This document shows positions 1 through 6,501 of a stretch of DNA of 8,913 nucleotides, in pieces (position 1 is the stretch's first letter; every line of letters begins with the position of its first letter). The translations under genes and the position numbers were made by a program. The DNA is taken from NCBI GenBank assembly GCA_963169155.1, contig CAUJGI010000715.1:1-8913 (forward strand). The letters are read 5' to 3'. Below the pieces are notes generated by a model. The model made no database searches and had not been told where the DNA came from. It saw only the letters and a program-made list of their open reading frames with translations. Source of the DNA: Chloroflexota bacterium. Lineage in GTDB: Bacteria > Chloroflexota > Anaerolineae > Promineifilales > Promineifilaceae.

Positions 1-1
1 T

Positions 2-676
2 ATCTACTGGGAAGATTACGACGGCAACTACGGCGACACCGCGTACGACTTCTCCATGCTCATCCCCAAATTTATGGGTATCCCCCTCAAGTACGTCGGC
101 AAAGATGGCGAGGATGTGTCTGACCGGGTGGTGAACAAGGCGGGTTTTGTGAAGGTGGATGGCATTTACGATTTGCCCTACGACCGCTTGATGATGAACC
201 CCACCGCCTGGCCGGAGCTGTACCAAAATCCGTATTACCACAACCTTTTTGCGGCGGGCATTGCCTTTGCCCCGCCCGGACCCATTTCCATTCCGCATGA
301 AACCAAAAACGGCACACAAATTACGGCCGCTCCACCGCGCACGGGCATGGTGTCGGGCATAATTGGCCGGATTGTGGGCAAAAATATTGTGGATTTGGTG
401 AAACACGGCCGTATGACCCACAGTGAGCGCATGACAGAAATGGCCGCCGCCTGCATCGCCTCGATGGGCGACTCTTTGTGGGACGGCTCGGCGGCTACCA
501 TTATGATTTATCCGGTGGTGCCCGATTTCCGCCGCTACCCCAACGAAGAAGGGCGCGACTCTTTTGTGACCCACATGGAAATGGGGCTGGGCGGCGCCTG
601 GATGAAGCGCATGATCCACACTACCTTTATGCACAAGCTTCAGGGACGTATTGCCTGGAAAATGATTCCTGAATAG
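2..676 (+). CDS. Sulfide:quinone oxidoreductase-like FAD flavoprotein, 3' part
   Basis: The gene enters from the left edge; 224 C-terminal residues are visible and the N-terminal FAD-binding domain is outside. The fragment has the C-terminal half of the SQR/flavocytochrome c sulfide dehydrogenase fold: an early segment with YDFSMLIPKF and GIPLKYVG, a strand ending LFAAGIAF that matches the second FAD contact ('fAvGva' in SQRs), a proline-rich loop with PRTG where SQRs have 'PKTG', and a terminal amphipathic stretch (WMKRMIHTTFMHKLQGR) of the kind that puts SQRs on the membrane surface. A cysteine encoded at bases 452-454, in AACIASMGDS, sits where SQRs have the conserved 'CLADFGDS' cysteine. 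SQRs oxidise sulfide and reduce quinone. Without the first half I cannot verify the other redox cysteine, so the substrate is uncertain. A small gene follows 17 bp downstream, probably in the same transcript. Confidence 0.72.
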   Translation: MYWEDYDGNYGDTAYDFSMLIPKFMGIPLKYVGKDGEDVSDRVVNKAGFVKVDGIYDLPYDRLMMNPTAWPELYQNPYYHNLFAAGIAFAPPGPISIPHETKNGTQITAAPPRTGMVSGIIGRIVGKNIVDLVKHGRMTHSERMTEMAAACIASMGDSLWDGSAATIMIYPVVPDFRRYPNEEGRDSFVTHMEMGLGGAWMKRMIHTTFMHKLQGRIAWKMIPE

Positions 677-693
677 CTGCGGAGAGAAAAACA

Positions 694-843
694 ATGAGCG
701 AAGAAAAAAAAGATGCTGCCGAAACTTTTGAAATCACCGATCAGGACCGTTTTTGGATGAACAACAAGCTGTTTCAGCTCTGGCGTTTTATTGTGCTCAA
801 CCTGAAAATTCTGAAAGCGGTGGACCACAGCAAACGGTCTTAA
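694..843 (+). CDS. Small 49-residue hypothetical protein downstream of SQR-like gene
   Basis: This short ORF starts at ATG 694 and stops at TAA 841-843. GGAGAG (681-686) lies 7 bp before the ATG, and the ORF begins 17 bp after the stop of the SQR-like gene, so translation within the same operon is likely. The first 19 residues are acidic and polar (MSEEKKDAAETFEITDQD...). The rest is aromatic and basic (RFWMNNKLFQLWRF, then IVLNLKILKAVDHSKRS) and could form one amphipathic helix, but it is not a typical membrane span. It has no cysteine or metal motif. I do not recognise a family. Its position suggests a partner or membrane-anchoring helper of the flavoprotein, which is inference only. The good Shine-Dalgarno sequence and tight spacing support a real gene. 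Confidence 0.6.
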   Translation: MSEEKKDAAETFEITDQDRFWMNNKLFQLWRFIVLNLKILKAVDHSKRS

Positions 844-1026
844 CCGCACTCTCACACCACCTTTAACCGACGCCTGCCTCCTTCACCCTGGCGCTTTGTG
901 TGGGCATGAGGGAGGTGGGCGACGGCCGTTCCTCTCCCTCCTTTCTACTATTTGTCGCCATACAAGTTGTTGACTGCTATACTCCACAACCACTTGATAA
1001 GAAGCTTTTCGAGGAAGGAGAAAACC
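844..1026. other. Intergenic gap before the lipoprotein gene
   Basis: This 183-bp gap holds the extended -10 promoter described separately and one ACGGCCGT palindrome (922-929), the only intergenic copy in the window. A weak inverted repeat, GCCTGCCTCC (872-881) with GGAGGTGGGC (911-920), has two mismatches. It may mark the 3' end of the upstream operon, but there is no T-run directly after it. Confidence 0.35.
975..983 (+). promoter_or_regulatory. Extended -10 promoter for the betaine-binding lipoprotein gene
   Basis: TGCTATACT is an extended -10 element (TG-N-TATACT) 43 bp before the ATG at 1027. No good -35 hexamer is found at 17 bp; TTGTCG at 952-957 is 20 bp away. Extended -10 promoters can work without a strong -35, so a start site near 990 is plausible. 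The call rests on the motif and its position only. Confidence 0.45.
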
Positions 1027-2046
1027 ATGAAAATCAATTGGAAGTTCACAAGTTTGTTGATTTTGCTTTTTGCCGCGCTGCTGTTGGCTGCCTGTGGCTC
1101 TGGCGGCGAAGAACCAGCCGCAGACACCGACACCACGGCCGAAACAGGGGAAACGGCCGTTGACGAAGCCGCAACCACCGACGAAAAAATGACCATCATT
1201 CTGGTTGAAAATGCCTGGTCTGCCTCCGAGCTGAACGTGGCTGTGGCCAAAATTTTGCTGGAAAACGAACTGGGCTATCCGGTCGAAGTTATTTCGCTGG
1301 ATGAAAACGCTCAGTGGCCAGCCCTGGCTACTGGTGATGCCCATGCCAGCCTGGAAGTGTGGCCCTCCGGTCATGCTGCCAACGTTACCGAGTACATTGA
1401 CGGCGCAGGTACCGTGGAAAATGGTGGGCTGCTTGGCCCTGTGGGGCGCATTGGCTGGTACATGCCCAGCTACCTGCTGAACGATCATCCCGAACTGGCC
1501 ACCTGGGAAGGGTTCACCACTGATGAAACCGCCGGGCTGTTTGCCACGGCCGAAACCGGTGATCAGGGCCAATTCCTGGGCGGTGACCCCAGCTTTGTCC
1601 AGTACGACGGCGACATCATTAACAACTTGGGTATGCCATTTGAGGTAGTTTTTGCCGGGTCCGAAGAAGCGATTCTGGCCCAACTGGATACCGCCTACAG
1701 CCGCGAAGAACCAGTACTTTTCTACTTTTGGACGCCCCATTCCATCCACGCCAAGTATGAGCTGACCCGCGTGGAGCTGCCCGAATATAGCGATGAGTGC
1801 TACGGTGAAGCCGATTCCGGCGGCGTGGACTGCGACTATCCTGGGGATGATCTGTTCAAAATCTTCTGGTCCGGTCTGGCCGAAGCTGCGCCAGATGCCC
1901 ATACGCTGCTCGCCAATATGAACTACAGCACCGAAGACCAGATCGGCATGATTGCCGCCGTGGAAATTGACGGCCAGTCCGTGGAAGATGCAGCCCAGGC
2001 CTGGGTGGACGCCAACGAAGCTGTCTGGAGCGGGTGGCTGCCGTAA
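1027..2046 (+). CDS. opuAC: Glycine betaine/choline ABC transporter substrate-binding lipoprotein (OpuAC/ProX family)
   Basis: This 339-residue protein would capture a quaternary amine (glycine betaine or choline) outside the membrane and deliver it to the permease. ATG 1027 is chosen because AAGGAG (1015-1020) lies 6 bp upstream and a lipoprotein signal follows at once: KINWK, a hydrophobic run, and lipobox L-A-A-C with Cys23. Residues 24-55 are an acidic Thr/Glu/Ala linker. The OpuAC-type domain runs from about 56 to 339 and includes VENAWSASELNVA (60-72), LEVWPSGHA (109-117), GRIGWYMPSY (140-149) and LFYFWTPHSIHAKY (231-244). The tryptophans in these segments are candidates for the aromatic cage that binds the trimethylammonium group. 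Cys258 and Cys269 may form a disulfide. The cognate ATPase and permease are probably the convergent minus-strand genes, separated from this gene by modB. Choline versus betaine preference cannot be told from the sequence. Confidence 0.88.
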   Translation: MKINWKFTSLLILLFAALLLAACGSGGEEPAADTDTTAETGETAVDEAATTDEKMTIILVENAWSASELNVAVAKILLENELGYPVEVISLDENAQWPALATGDAHASLEVWPSGHAANVTEYIDGAGTVENGGLLGPVGRIGWYMPSYLLNDHPELATWEGFTTDETAGLFATAETGDQGQFLGGDPSFVQYDGDIINNLGMPFEVVFAGSEEAILAQLDTAYSREEPVLFYFWTPHSIHAKYELTRVELPEYSDECYGEADSGGVDCDYPGDDLFKIFWSGLAEAAPDAHTLLANMNYSTEDQIGMIAAVEIDGQSVEDAAQAWVDANEAVWSGWLP

Positions 2047-2052
2047 CCCCCT

Positions 2053-2080
2053 CCCTGGCCCTCCCCCTACGAGGGAGAGG
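2053..2080. repeat. GC-rich dispersed repeat with hairpin, copy A
   Basis: The element begins just after the stop of the binding-protein gene. CCCTGGCCCTCCCCCT (2053-2068) recurs exactly, in inverted orientation, at 3228-3243 on the other side of modB. CCTCCCCCT (2060-2068) can pair with AGGGAGAGG (2072-2080) with one mismatch around a 3-base loop. It looks like a short intergenic REP-like element and may also stabilise the mRNA 3' end. Confidence 0.5.
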
Positions 2081-2132
2081 AAAAAATGGGCTTGAATAGT
2101 TTGCCGTTTTGCGGACAATTTAACTGAAAAGG

Positions 2133-2168
2133 AAGCGGGTTGATGCTCTGGCAAAAACCCGCTTTTTT
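2133..2168 (+). terminator. Rho-independent terminator after the binding-protein gene
   Basis: AAGCGGGTT (2133-2141) is the exact reverse complement of AACCCGCTT (2156-2164). The 9-bp stem has a 14-base loop, and the run of six T (2163-2168) overlaps the end of the right arm. It lies 87 bp after the stop at 2046 and would end the lipoprotein transcript before modB, making modB a separate unit. Confidence 0.75.
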
Positions 2169-2199
2169 GTTGTGAAGCAAGAATAGGCCACAGAATGCA

Positions 2200-2233
2200 C
2201 AGAGAAAAAAGAGGAAAATCTCTAAATTCTCTG
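2200..2233. repeat. Imperfect inverted repeat in the gap before modB
   Basis: CAGAGAA (2200-2206) pairs with TTCTCTG (2227-2233), and AGAG (2210-2213) pairs with CTCT (2220-2223), with A-rich symmetric bulges between the stems. It is AT-rich and has no T-run, so it is unlikely to be a terminator. It may be a worn intergenic repeat. Confidence 0.35.
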
Positions 2234-2252
2234 GTAAGCGTTCAGCTTCTCA

Positions 2253-2283
2253 AGACCTGACAGGTTAGTAACCTGTCAGGTCT
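2253..2283. repeat. Perfect 14-bp inverted repeat with 3-base loop
   Basis: AGACCTGACAGGTT (2253-2266) is followed by the loop AGT and the exact complement AACCTGTCAGGTCT (2270-2283). There is no T-run on either side. It sits about 50 bp upstream of the likely modB start. It could be a dispersed palindromic repeat, a protein-binding operator or an mRNA hairpin. The perfection of the arms next to decayed surroundings favours a recently acquired or maintained element. Confidence 0.6.
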
Positions 2284-2331
2284 GAACGGCCACATTTTTT
2301 GCGTACCTTGTGGCAAAAATTCAATCAGGAT

Positions 2332-3171
2332 ATGTGTTTATTGATGATGGCGGGGCAAAAGTCAGACACTTCCGGTTCGGCGCGATGGGTGGGGTGGGTT
2401 ACGGCCGTTCTCGCCGCGCTCATGGCCTTTTTCCTCATCGTGCCGCTGGTGGGGTTGGTGTGGCGCGCGTTGACCTTGCCGGGAACGGCCGTCCTGGACC
2501 CCAACAGTATCAGTGACGCCATTCTCCTTAGCCTGACGACAACCGCCATCAGCGTGCTGCTTATCATCCTGCTGGGGACGCCGCTGGCCTACGTGCTGGC
2601 CCGCTACCCGCTGCGTTTTAAGCGGCTGCTCACTATCTTCATCGAGCTGCCGATCGTGATGCCGCCGGTAGTGGCCGGGTTGGGGCTGCTGGCCGTCTTT
2701 GGCCGTCGCGGGCTGCTTGGCTTGCCGTTGGCCGAGCTGGGGCTAACAATTACTTTTTCGGGAACGGCCGTTGTTCTGGCCCAGGTATTTGTGGCATCTC
2801 CTTTCTACATTCGCGCCGCGCAGAGCCGCTTTGCTGCCCTGCCCCGCGAATATGAAGATGCGGCGGCAGTGGACGGAGCCAACCGCTGGCAAACGTTCCG
2901 CTACATCATGCTGCCCTACAGCCGTAACGGACTGCTGGCCGGATTGATTCTCAGCTGGGCGCGGGCGCTGGGGGAGTTTGGCGCCACGATTTTGTTTGCC
3001 GGGAACTTACAAGGACGCTCCCAATCGTTGCCGCTGTTGGTCTTCGCCTCGCTGGTGCGCGATTTGCGCATCACCTTCATCACCGCGCTCATGTTGCTGG
3101 GGCTGGCGGTGGTTGCCTTTGGCATCACCCGCTGGCTCTCCGGGCTGGATGCGCATGAGACCTGGAGCTGA
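2332..3171 (+). CDS. modB: Molybdate-type ABC transporter permease (ModB family)
   Basis: This is a membrane subunit of an oxyanion importer of the molybdate/tungstate/sulfate group. From ATG 2332 it has 279 residues: an N-terminal membrane span at about 22-46, further spans at about 65-90, 100-125 and 135-155, the cytoplasmic EAA loop at 173-195 (EYEDAAAVDGANRWQTFRY followed by IMLP), then RALGEFGAT (211-219) and AGNLQGRSQSLPL (223-235), which are hallmarks of ModB, and two closing hydrophobic segments. The start is uncertain. The frame is open back to TTG 2299, but no ribosome binding site precedes it; ATG 2332 has only AGGA at close spacing, and ATG 2344 or 2347 are also possible. ModB is normally beside modA and modC, but neither is present here. 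Molybdate, tungstate and sulfate cannot be separated from the sequence alone. Confidence 0.85.
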   Translation: MCLLMMAGQKSDTSGSARWVGWVTAVLAALMAFFLIVPLVGLVWRALTLPGTAVLDPNSISDAILLSLTTTAISVLLIILLGTPLAYVLARYPLRFKRLLTIFIELPIVMPPVVAGLGLLAVFGRRGLLGLPLAELGLTITFSGTAVVLAQVFVASPFYIRAAQSRFAALPREYEDAAAVDGANRWQTFRYIMLPYSRNGLLAGLILSWARALGEFGATILFAGNLQGRSQSLPLLVFASLVRDLRITFITALMLLGLAVVAFGITRWLSGLDAHETWS

Positions 3172-3178
3172 AACTTCA

Positions 3179-3250
3179 CCCCAACCCTCTCCCTCAAGGG
3201 AGAGGGAGCCAGTTCCCTCCCCCTGCCAGGGGGAGGGCCAGGGTGGGGGT
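3179..3250. repeat. GC-rich double-hairpin intergenic repeat between convergent genes, copy B
   Basis: The space between convergent modB and the double permease holds two perfect 10-bp inverted repeats. CCCTCTCCCT (3185-3194) pairs with AGGGAGAGGG (3197-3206), and CCCTCCCCCT (3215-3224) pairs with AGGGGGAGGG (3228-3237). The outer flanks ACCCCAACCCT and AGGGTGGGGGT also pair with one mismatch, so the whole element is nearly symmetric. AGGGGGAGGGCCAGGG (3228-3243) is the inverted copy of 2053-2068. It may act as a bidirectional transcription block, although there is no T-run. Confidence 0.6.
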
Positions 3251-3257
3251 AAACCGT

Positions 3258-5321
3258 TTACCGATTACCGCTCACCGACGTCCGCGTCGCCCCTGCCAGC
3301 AGCAGCCGATCAATCACCACCGCCAGAATCACAATGGCCAAACCGGCCTCGATGCCCTGGCCGAGCTGGTTGCGCGCCAGGCCGTTGACCGCTTCCAGTC
3401 CCAGACCCGCGCCGCCAACCATGCCCGCCACCACTACCATCGCCAACACCATCATGACCGTCTGGTTAATGCCGGTTACGATGGAGGGCAGCGCCAGGGG
3501 GAGCTGCACCTTGAGCAGAAGCTGGCGGCTGGTGGAGCCAAACGCCTGGGCCGCCTCTACCGCGTCTGGGCTGGCCTGCCGGATGCCCAGATTGGTCAGG
3601 CGGATGGCGGGTGGCAGCGCGTATAGCACCGAGGCCATGATGCCCGGCACGCGCCCGACGTTGAACAGCATGATCACCGGCACCAGGTAAACAAAGGCGG
3701 GGATGGTTTGCAAAAAGTCGAGGATGGGGCGCAAAACGGCCGCTACCGTATTACTCTTCGCGGCCCAAACGCCCAGCGGTAGGGCAATAATCAGCGCGAA
3801 AAAGACGGCGACGATGACCTGGCTTAGCGTCACCAGGGCAAGCTCCCACATGCCCAGCAGGCCGACGCCAAAAAGTACCACCGCACCGCCCAGCGCCAGC
3901 CGCCAGCCAGACACCCAGTAGCCGAGCAGCGCCACCAACAAAATCAGCGCGGGCCAGGAGAGGAATTCCTGGAAGAATGCGTCAAGTGGATCGAGCAGTT
4001 GCAGGATGACAAAGTTGCTAAACGGCCGTGTTCCCAGCAAAAACGGCCCCAGCTCAAACTCAAACAAATTGTCGCGCAGCCAGCGAACGGCCGTATCCGT
4101 GGGGTCCTGCAAATTGAACCGCCACGCCTCAGGGAAGGTGGTCCAGTCCAACGTGCGCCCCAACCAGAGCAGCACACCCAGCAGCAGCAGGCTGGCGAAG
4201 AGGTAAGCGTACTGCACCACAAAGTCGCTGCGGCTGAGGCTGGCCAATCGGGTCAAACCCCTGCCGCCGGTGGTGTACAACCAATCCAGACCCGCCTCCA
4301 GGCGACTGATGAGCCGGTTGGTTTGCCAGGATCTGGGGAAGAGACGGCCGTTCATCACCATCACCCCGGTGCGGTTGCGCACGGCAATTGCTTCACTGAG
4401 CCGGTCCAGAAGCACCGCCAGAAACATAATGGCCAGGCCCGCTTCCAGCGCCAGCCCCACGCGCAAACTGCGCAGCGAATCCAGCACCACGCCACCCAGC
4501 CCGGCCGCGCCAATCATCGCGGCAATCACCACGATGCCCAGGGCCATCATAATCGTCTGGTTGACACCGGCCATGATGGTCGGCAGGGCCAGCGGCAGCT
4601 GCACCTTAAACAAAATCTGGCGCGGCGTGGCCCCAAACGAGCGGGCTGCCTCCACCGTTTCCCGGTCCACCTCGCGGATGCCCAGGGTGGTGAGCCGAAT
4701 GGCGGGTGGCAGGGCATAGATGATGGTGGCGACGGCGCTGGGCACGCGGGCAATGCCAAAAAAAAGCACCACCGGCAGCAAATAGACAAAGGCGGGCATC
4801 GTTTGCATGGCATCGAGCAACGGCCGTAGCCCCCGTTCTACCTTCTTGTTGCGCCCCGCCCAGATGCCCAGCGGAATGCCGATGAGCAGGGCAATGAGCA
4901 CAGAGACGGTCATGAGGGCCAGGGTTTGCATGCTTTGCGGCCACAGCCCCACCAGCCCCATAAACAGCAGGCAGAAGCTGGTGAGCAGCGCCAGCCGCAG
5001 GTTGCCCGCCTTTTGCGCAGTGAGAAAGACGGCCGCCAGCAGCACCGGCCAGGGCAGCCACAGCAAAAACGTTTCCGCGCGGCGCAGGGCAAAATCAATG
5101 GCGTCGCTGATCGGTTCAAAAAAGTAGAGGAAGACGGGGTGTGTGGTCTGGTTGCGGATGGACCACTGCTTGAAGACGTCCAGCGGTTCGCGCAGGCGCA
5201 CATCCCACGCCTCTGGGAAGAGGTTCAGGTTCAGTACAAAATGGTGCACCAGCAGCAGCACCACCAGCAAACCGAGGCCGAGGAGGAGGTACGGCCGTTT
5301 GTTCCTAACTGTTCGACTCAT
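3258..5321 (-). CDS. opuAB: Glycine betaine/choline ABC transporter permease, two fused ProW/OpuAB domains
   Basis: This 687-residue membrane protein forms the channel of the betaine/choline importer and is an internal duplication of the usual ~280-residue permease. Each half has an N-terminal membrane span (about 11-30 and 370-388), a segment starting FPEAW (35-39 and 396-400), several spans, and the EAA coupling loop that contacts the ATPase: VEAARSFGATPRQILFK (223-239) and VEAAQAFGSTSRQLLLK (588-604), each followed by VQLPLALP. Other matched pairs are MPAFVYLLPVV / IPAFVYLVPVI and IYALPPAIRLT / LYALPPAIRLT. One polypeptide would thus supply both transmembrane halves that ProW-type systems make as a homodimer. 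ATG 5321 begins 67 bp after the ATPase stop; its ribosome binding site is weak. No binding-protein domain is fused to it. Confidence 0.9.
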   Translation of the reverse strand: MSRTVRNKRPYLLLGLGLLVVLLLVHHFVLNLNLFPEAWDVRLREPLDVFKQWSIRNQTTHPVFLYFFEPISDAIDFALRRAETFLLWLPWPVLLAAVFLTAQKAGNLRLALLTSFCLLFMGLVGLWPQSMQTLALMTVSVLIALLIGIPLGIWAGRNKKVERGLRPLLDAMQTMPAFVYLLPVVLFFGIARVPSAVATIIYALPPAIRLTTLGIREVDRETVEAARSFGATPRQILFKVQLPLALPTIMAGVNQTIMMALGIVVIAAMIGAAGLGGVVLDSLRSLRVGLALEAGLAIMFLAVLLDRLSEAIAVRNRTGVMVMNGRLFPRSWQTNRLISRLEAGLDWLYTTGGRGLTRLASLSRSDFVVQYAYLFASLLLLGVLLWLGRTLDWTTFPEAWRFNLQDPTDTAVRWLRDNLFEFELGPFLLGTRPFSNFVILQLLDPLDAFFQEFLSWPALILLVALLGYWVSGWRLALGGAVVLFGVGLLGMWELALVTLSQVIVAVFFALIIALPLGVWAAKSNTVAAVLRPILDFLQTIPAFVYLVPVIMLFNVGRVPGIMASVLYALPPAIRLTNLGIRQASPDAVEAAQAFGSTSRQLLLKVQLPLALPSIVTGINQTVMMVLAMVVVAGMVGGAGLGLEAVNGLARNQLGQGIEAGLAIVILAVVIDRLLLAGATRTSVSGNR

Positions 5322-5341
5322 GAAAAATTACCCAAGAATTT

Positions 5342-5396
5342 GAGTGATCAAGTAATCAGGTAATTGGGTAATTTGTTGGATCAATTACTCAATTAC
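5342..5396. repeat. Degenerate octamer tandem repeat and inverted repeat between ATPase and permease genes
   Basis: On the plus strand GAGTGATC, AAGTAATC, AGGTAATT and GGGTAATT follow one another without gaps (5342-5373, consensus RRGTRATY). After seven bases come two exact copies of TCAATTAC (5381-5396). The second copy contains the ATPase stop codon. GGTAATTGGGTAATT (5359-5373) can also fold on AATTACTCAATTACC (5383-5397) with one mismatch, which could influence mRNA between the two cistrons. Confidence 0.6.
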
Positions 5397-6420
5397 CCTC
5401 CGAAAGTGCCTGCAACACGGCCGTCCGGTCCACCATGCCAATCACACAGCCGTCGTTGTCTAAAACGGCCAGCGGATCGGGGGAAACGGCCGTCAGGCCG
5501 ATGAGCTTCTCCAGCGTGGTGTCCGCATGCACCGTCACGTGGCCGCTGGCCGCGTCGGCGGCCGCCACCGTCATGATCGTTTTGGCGGTGAGGATCTTCA
5601 CGCGCGGCACATCGCGGGTGAATTCACGCACGTAATCGTTTACCGGATGAGCCACAATCTCTTCCGGCCGACCCAGCTGGACAATCTCGCCATCCTTCAT
5701 GATGGCAATGTGGTGGCCCAGCTTGATTGCCTCCAAAAAGTCATGGGTGATGAAGACCAGCGTCTTGTTGAGCGTGTTTTGCAGCCGCAGCAGCTCTTCC
5801 TGCATTTCGCGGCGAATAAGCGGGTCCAGGGCGCTAAACGGCTCGTCGCACAGCAGAATTTCTGGGTCAACGGCCAGAGCACGGGCCAGGCCGACCCGCT
5901 GCTGCATCCCGCCGCTCAGCTCGTGCGGGTAATACTTTTCCCACCCCTTGAGCCCCACCATCTCTATAACCTGCCGCGCCTGGTCGTGTCGCTGTTCTTT
6001 TTTGATGCCCTGCACTTCCAGGCCGTAGCTGACGTTGTCCAAAATGGTGCGGTGGGGGAAGAGGCCAAAGCGCTGGAACACCATGCTCATCTTGCGGCGG
6101 CGCAGCTCACGCAGTTGGGTGGCGTCAAAATCCACCACGTTCTGCCCATCCACGATGATTTCGCCTTCGGTCGGTTCGATCAGCCGGGAAAGGCAGCGAA
6201 TAAGCGTCGATTTGCCGCTGCCGGAGAGCCCCATCACCACAAAAATCTCCCCCGGACGCACGTCAAACGAGACGTTGCGCACGGCAATAACATGACCGGT
6301 TTGGGCCAGAATCTCACTGCGCGAGAGGCCCTGGTTGAGCAACGGCCGTACGCCACCTGGATTTGGCCCAAAAATCTTCCAAACCTTACGGCAGGAGATG
6401 GTGTATTGTGGTTTGGTCAT
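5389..6420 (-). CDS. opuAA: Glycine betaine/choline ABC transporter ATP-binding protein (OpuAA/ProV family)
   Basis: This cytoplasmic ATPase of 343 residues powers the betaine/choline importer. All ATPase motifs are intact: Walker A GLSGSGKS (64-71), Q-loop Gln116 in FQRFGL, signature LSGGMQQR (168-175), Walker B ILLCDEPFSALD (188-199) and switch His226. The N-terminal extension before Walker A, with VWKIFGPNP (13-21), is typical of the ProV/OpuAA branch. After the core, residues 275-343 hold material resembling only one CBS module (IMT at 282-284, DPLAVLDNDGCVIGMVDR at 315-332). ProV and OpuAA usually carry a tandem CBS pair and reach about 400 residues. In OpuA the CBS pair senses ionic strength, so regulation may differ here. 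ATG 6420 has AAGGA 6 bp upstream (6431-6427). The gene lies between the choline-oxidase-like gene (70 bp) and the permease (67 bp), probably in one operon. Confidence 0.93.
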   Translation of the reverse strand: MTKPQYTISCRKVWKIFGPNPGGVRPLLNQGLSRSEILAQTGHVIAVRNVSFDVRPGEIFVVMGLSGSGKSTLIRCLSRLIEPTEGEIIVDGQNVVDFDATQLRELRRRKMSMVFQRFGLFPHRTILDNVSYGLEVQGIKKEQRHDQARQVIEMVGLKGWEKYYPHELSGGMQQRVGLARALAVDPEILLCDEPFSALDPLIRREMQEELLRLQNTLNKTLVFITHDFLEAIKLGHHIAIMKDGEIVQLGRPEEIVAHPVNDYVREFTRDVPRVKILTAKTIMTVAAADAASGHVTVHADTTLEKLIGLTAVSPDPLAVLDNDGCVIGMVDRTAVLQALSEGN

Positions 6421-6435
6421 GAAAAATCCTTAAAA

Positions 6436-6501
6436 GTTTGCCAGTTTGCCAGTTCGCGAGTGAATTTTGCTCGCCCACTCGCCCACTCGCCTACTCGCCA
6501 C
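6436..6501. repeat. Two octamer tandem tracts between GMC and ATPase genes
   Basis: The first tract is GTTTGCCA twice (6436-6451) plus a degenerate GTTCGCGA. The second is TCGCCCAC twice (6471-6486), TCGCCTAC (6487-6494) and TCGCCAC (6495-6501). The TCGCCTAC copy contains the GMC stop codon (6491-6493, read on the minus strand). GCGAGTG (6456-6462) can pair with CACTCGC (6477-6483). The units differ from those of the neighbouring gaps, but the period of 8 is the same. Confidence 0.6.

Noticed and set aside
969..983. TTGACT with TATACT as a classic -35/-10 pair
   Set aside because: TTGACT (970-975) is only two bases before TATACT (978-983), so the two cannot be used together; the extended -10 reading is kept instead.
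883..2154. A 423-codon open frame on the minus strand across the lipoprotein gene
   Set aside because: It is antisense to a clear lipoprotein gene with signal, lipobox and ribosome binding site; its own translation is Gly/His/Gln-rich without recognisable domains, as expected for a GC-rich shadow.
3179..3250. Ordinary bidirectional rho-independent terminator
   Set aside because: The hairpins are strong, but neither strand has a T-run after them; listed as a repeat with possible transcript-end role.
3999..4829. A 276-codon open frame on the plus strand inside the double permease
   Set aside because: It is Gln/His/Arg-rich shadow coding opposite well-defined membrane spans and EAA loops.
6436..6501. 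Possible CRISPR-like array
   Set aside because: The units are 8 bp, directly adjacent and without spacers; this is a simple tandem repeat.
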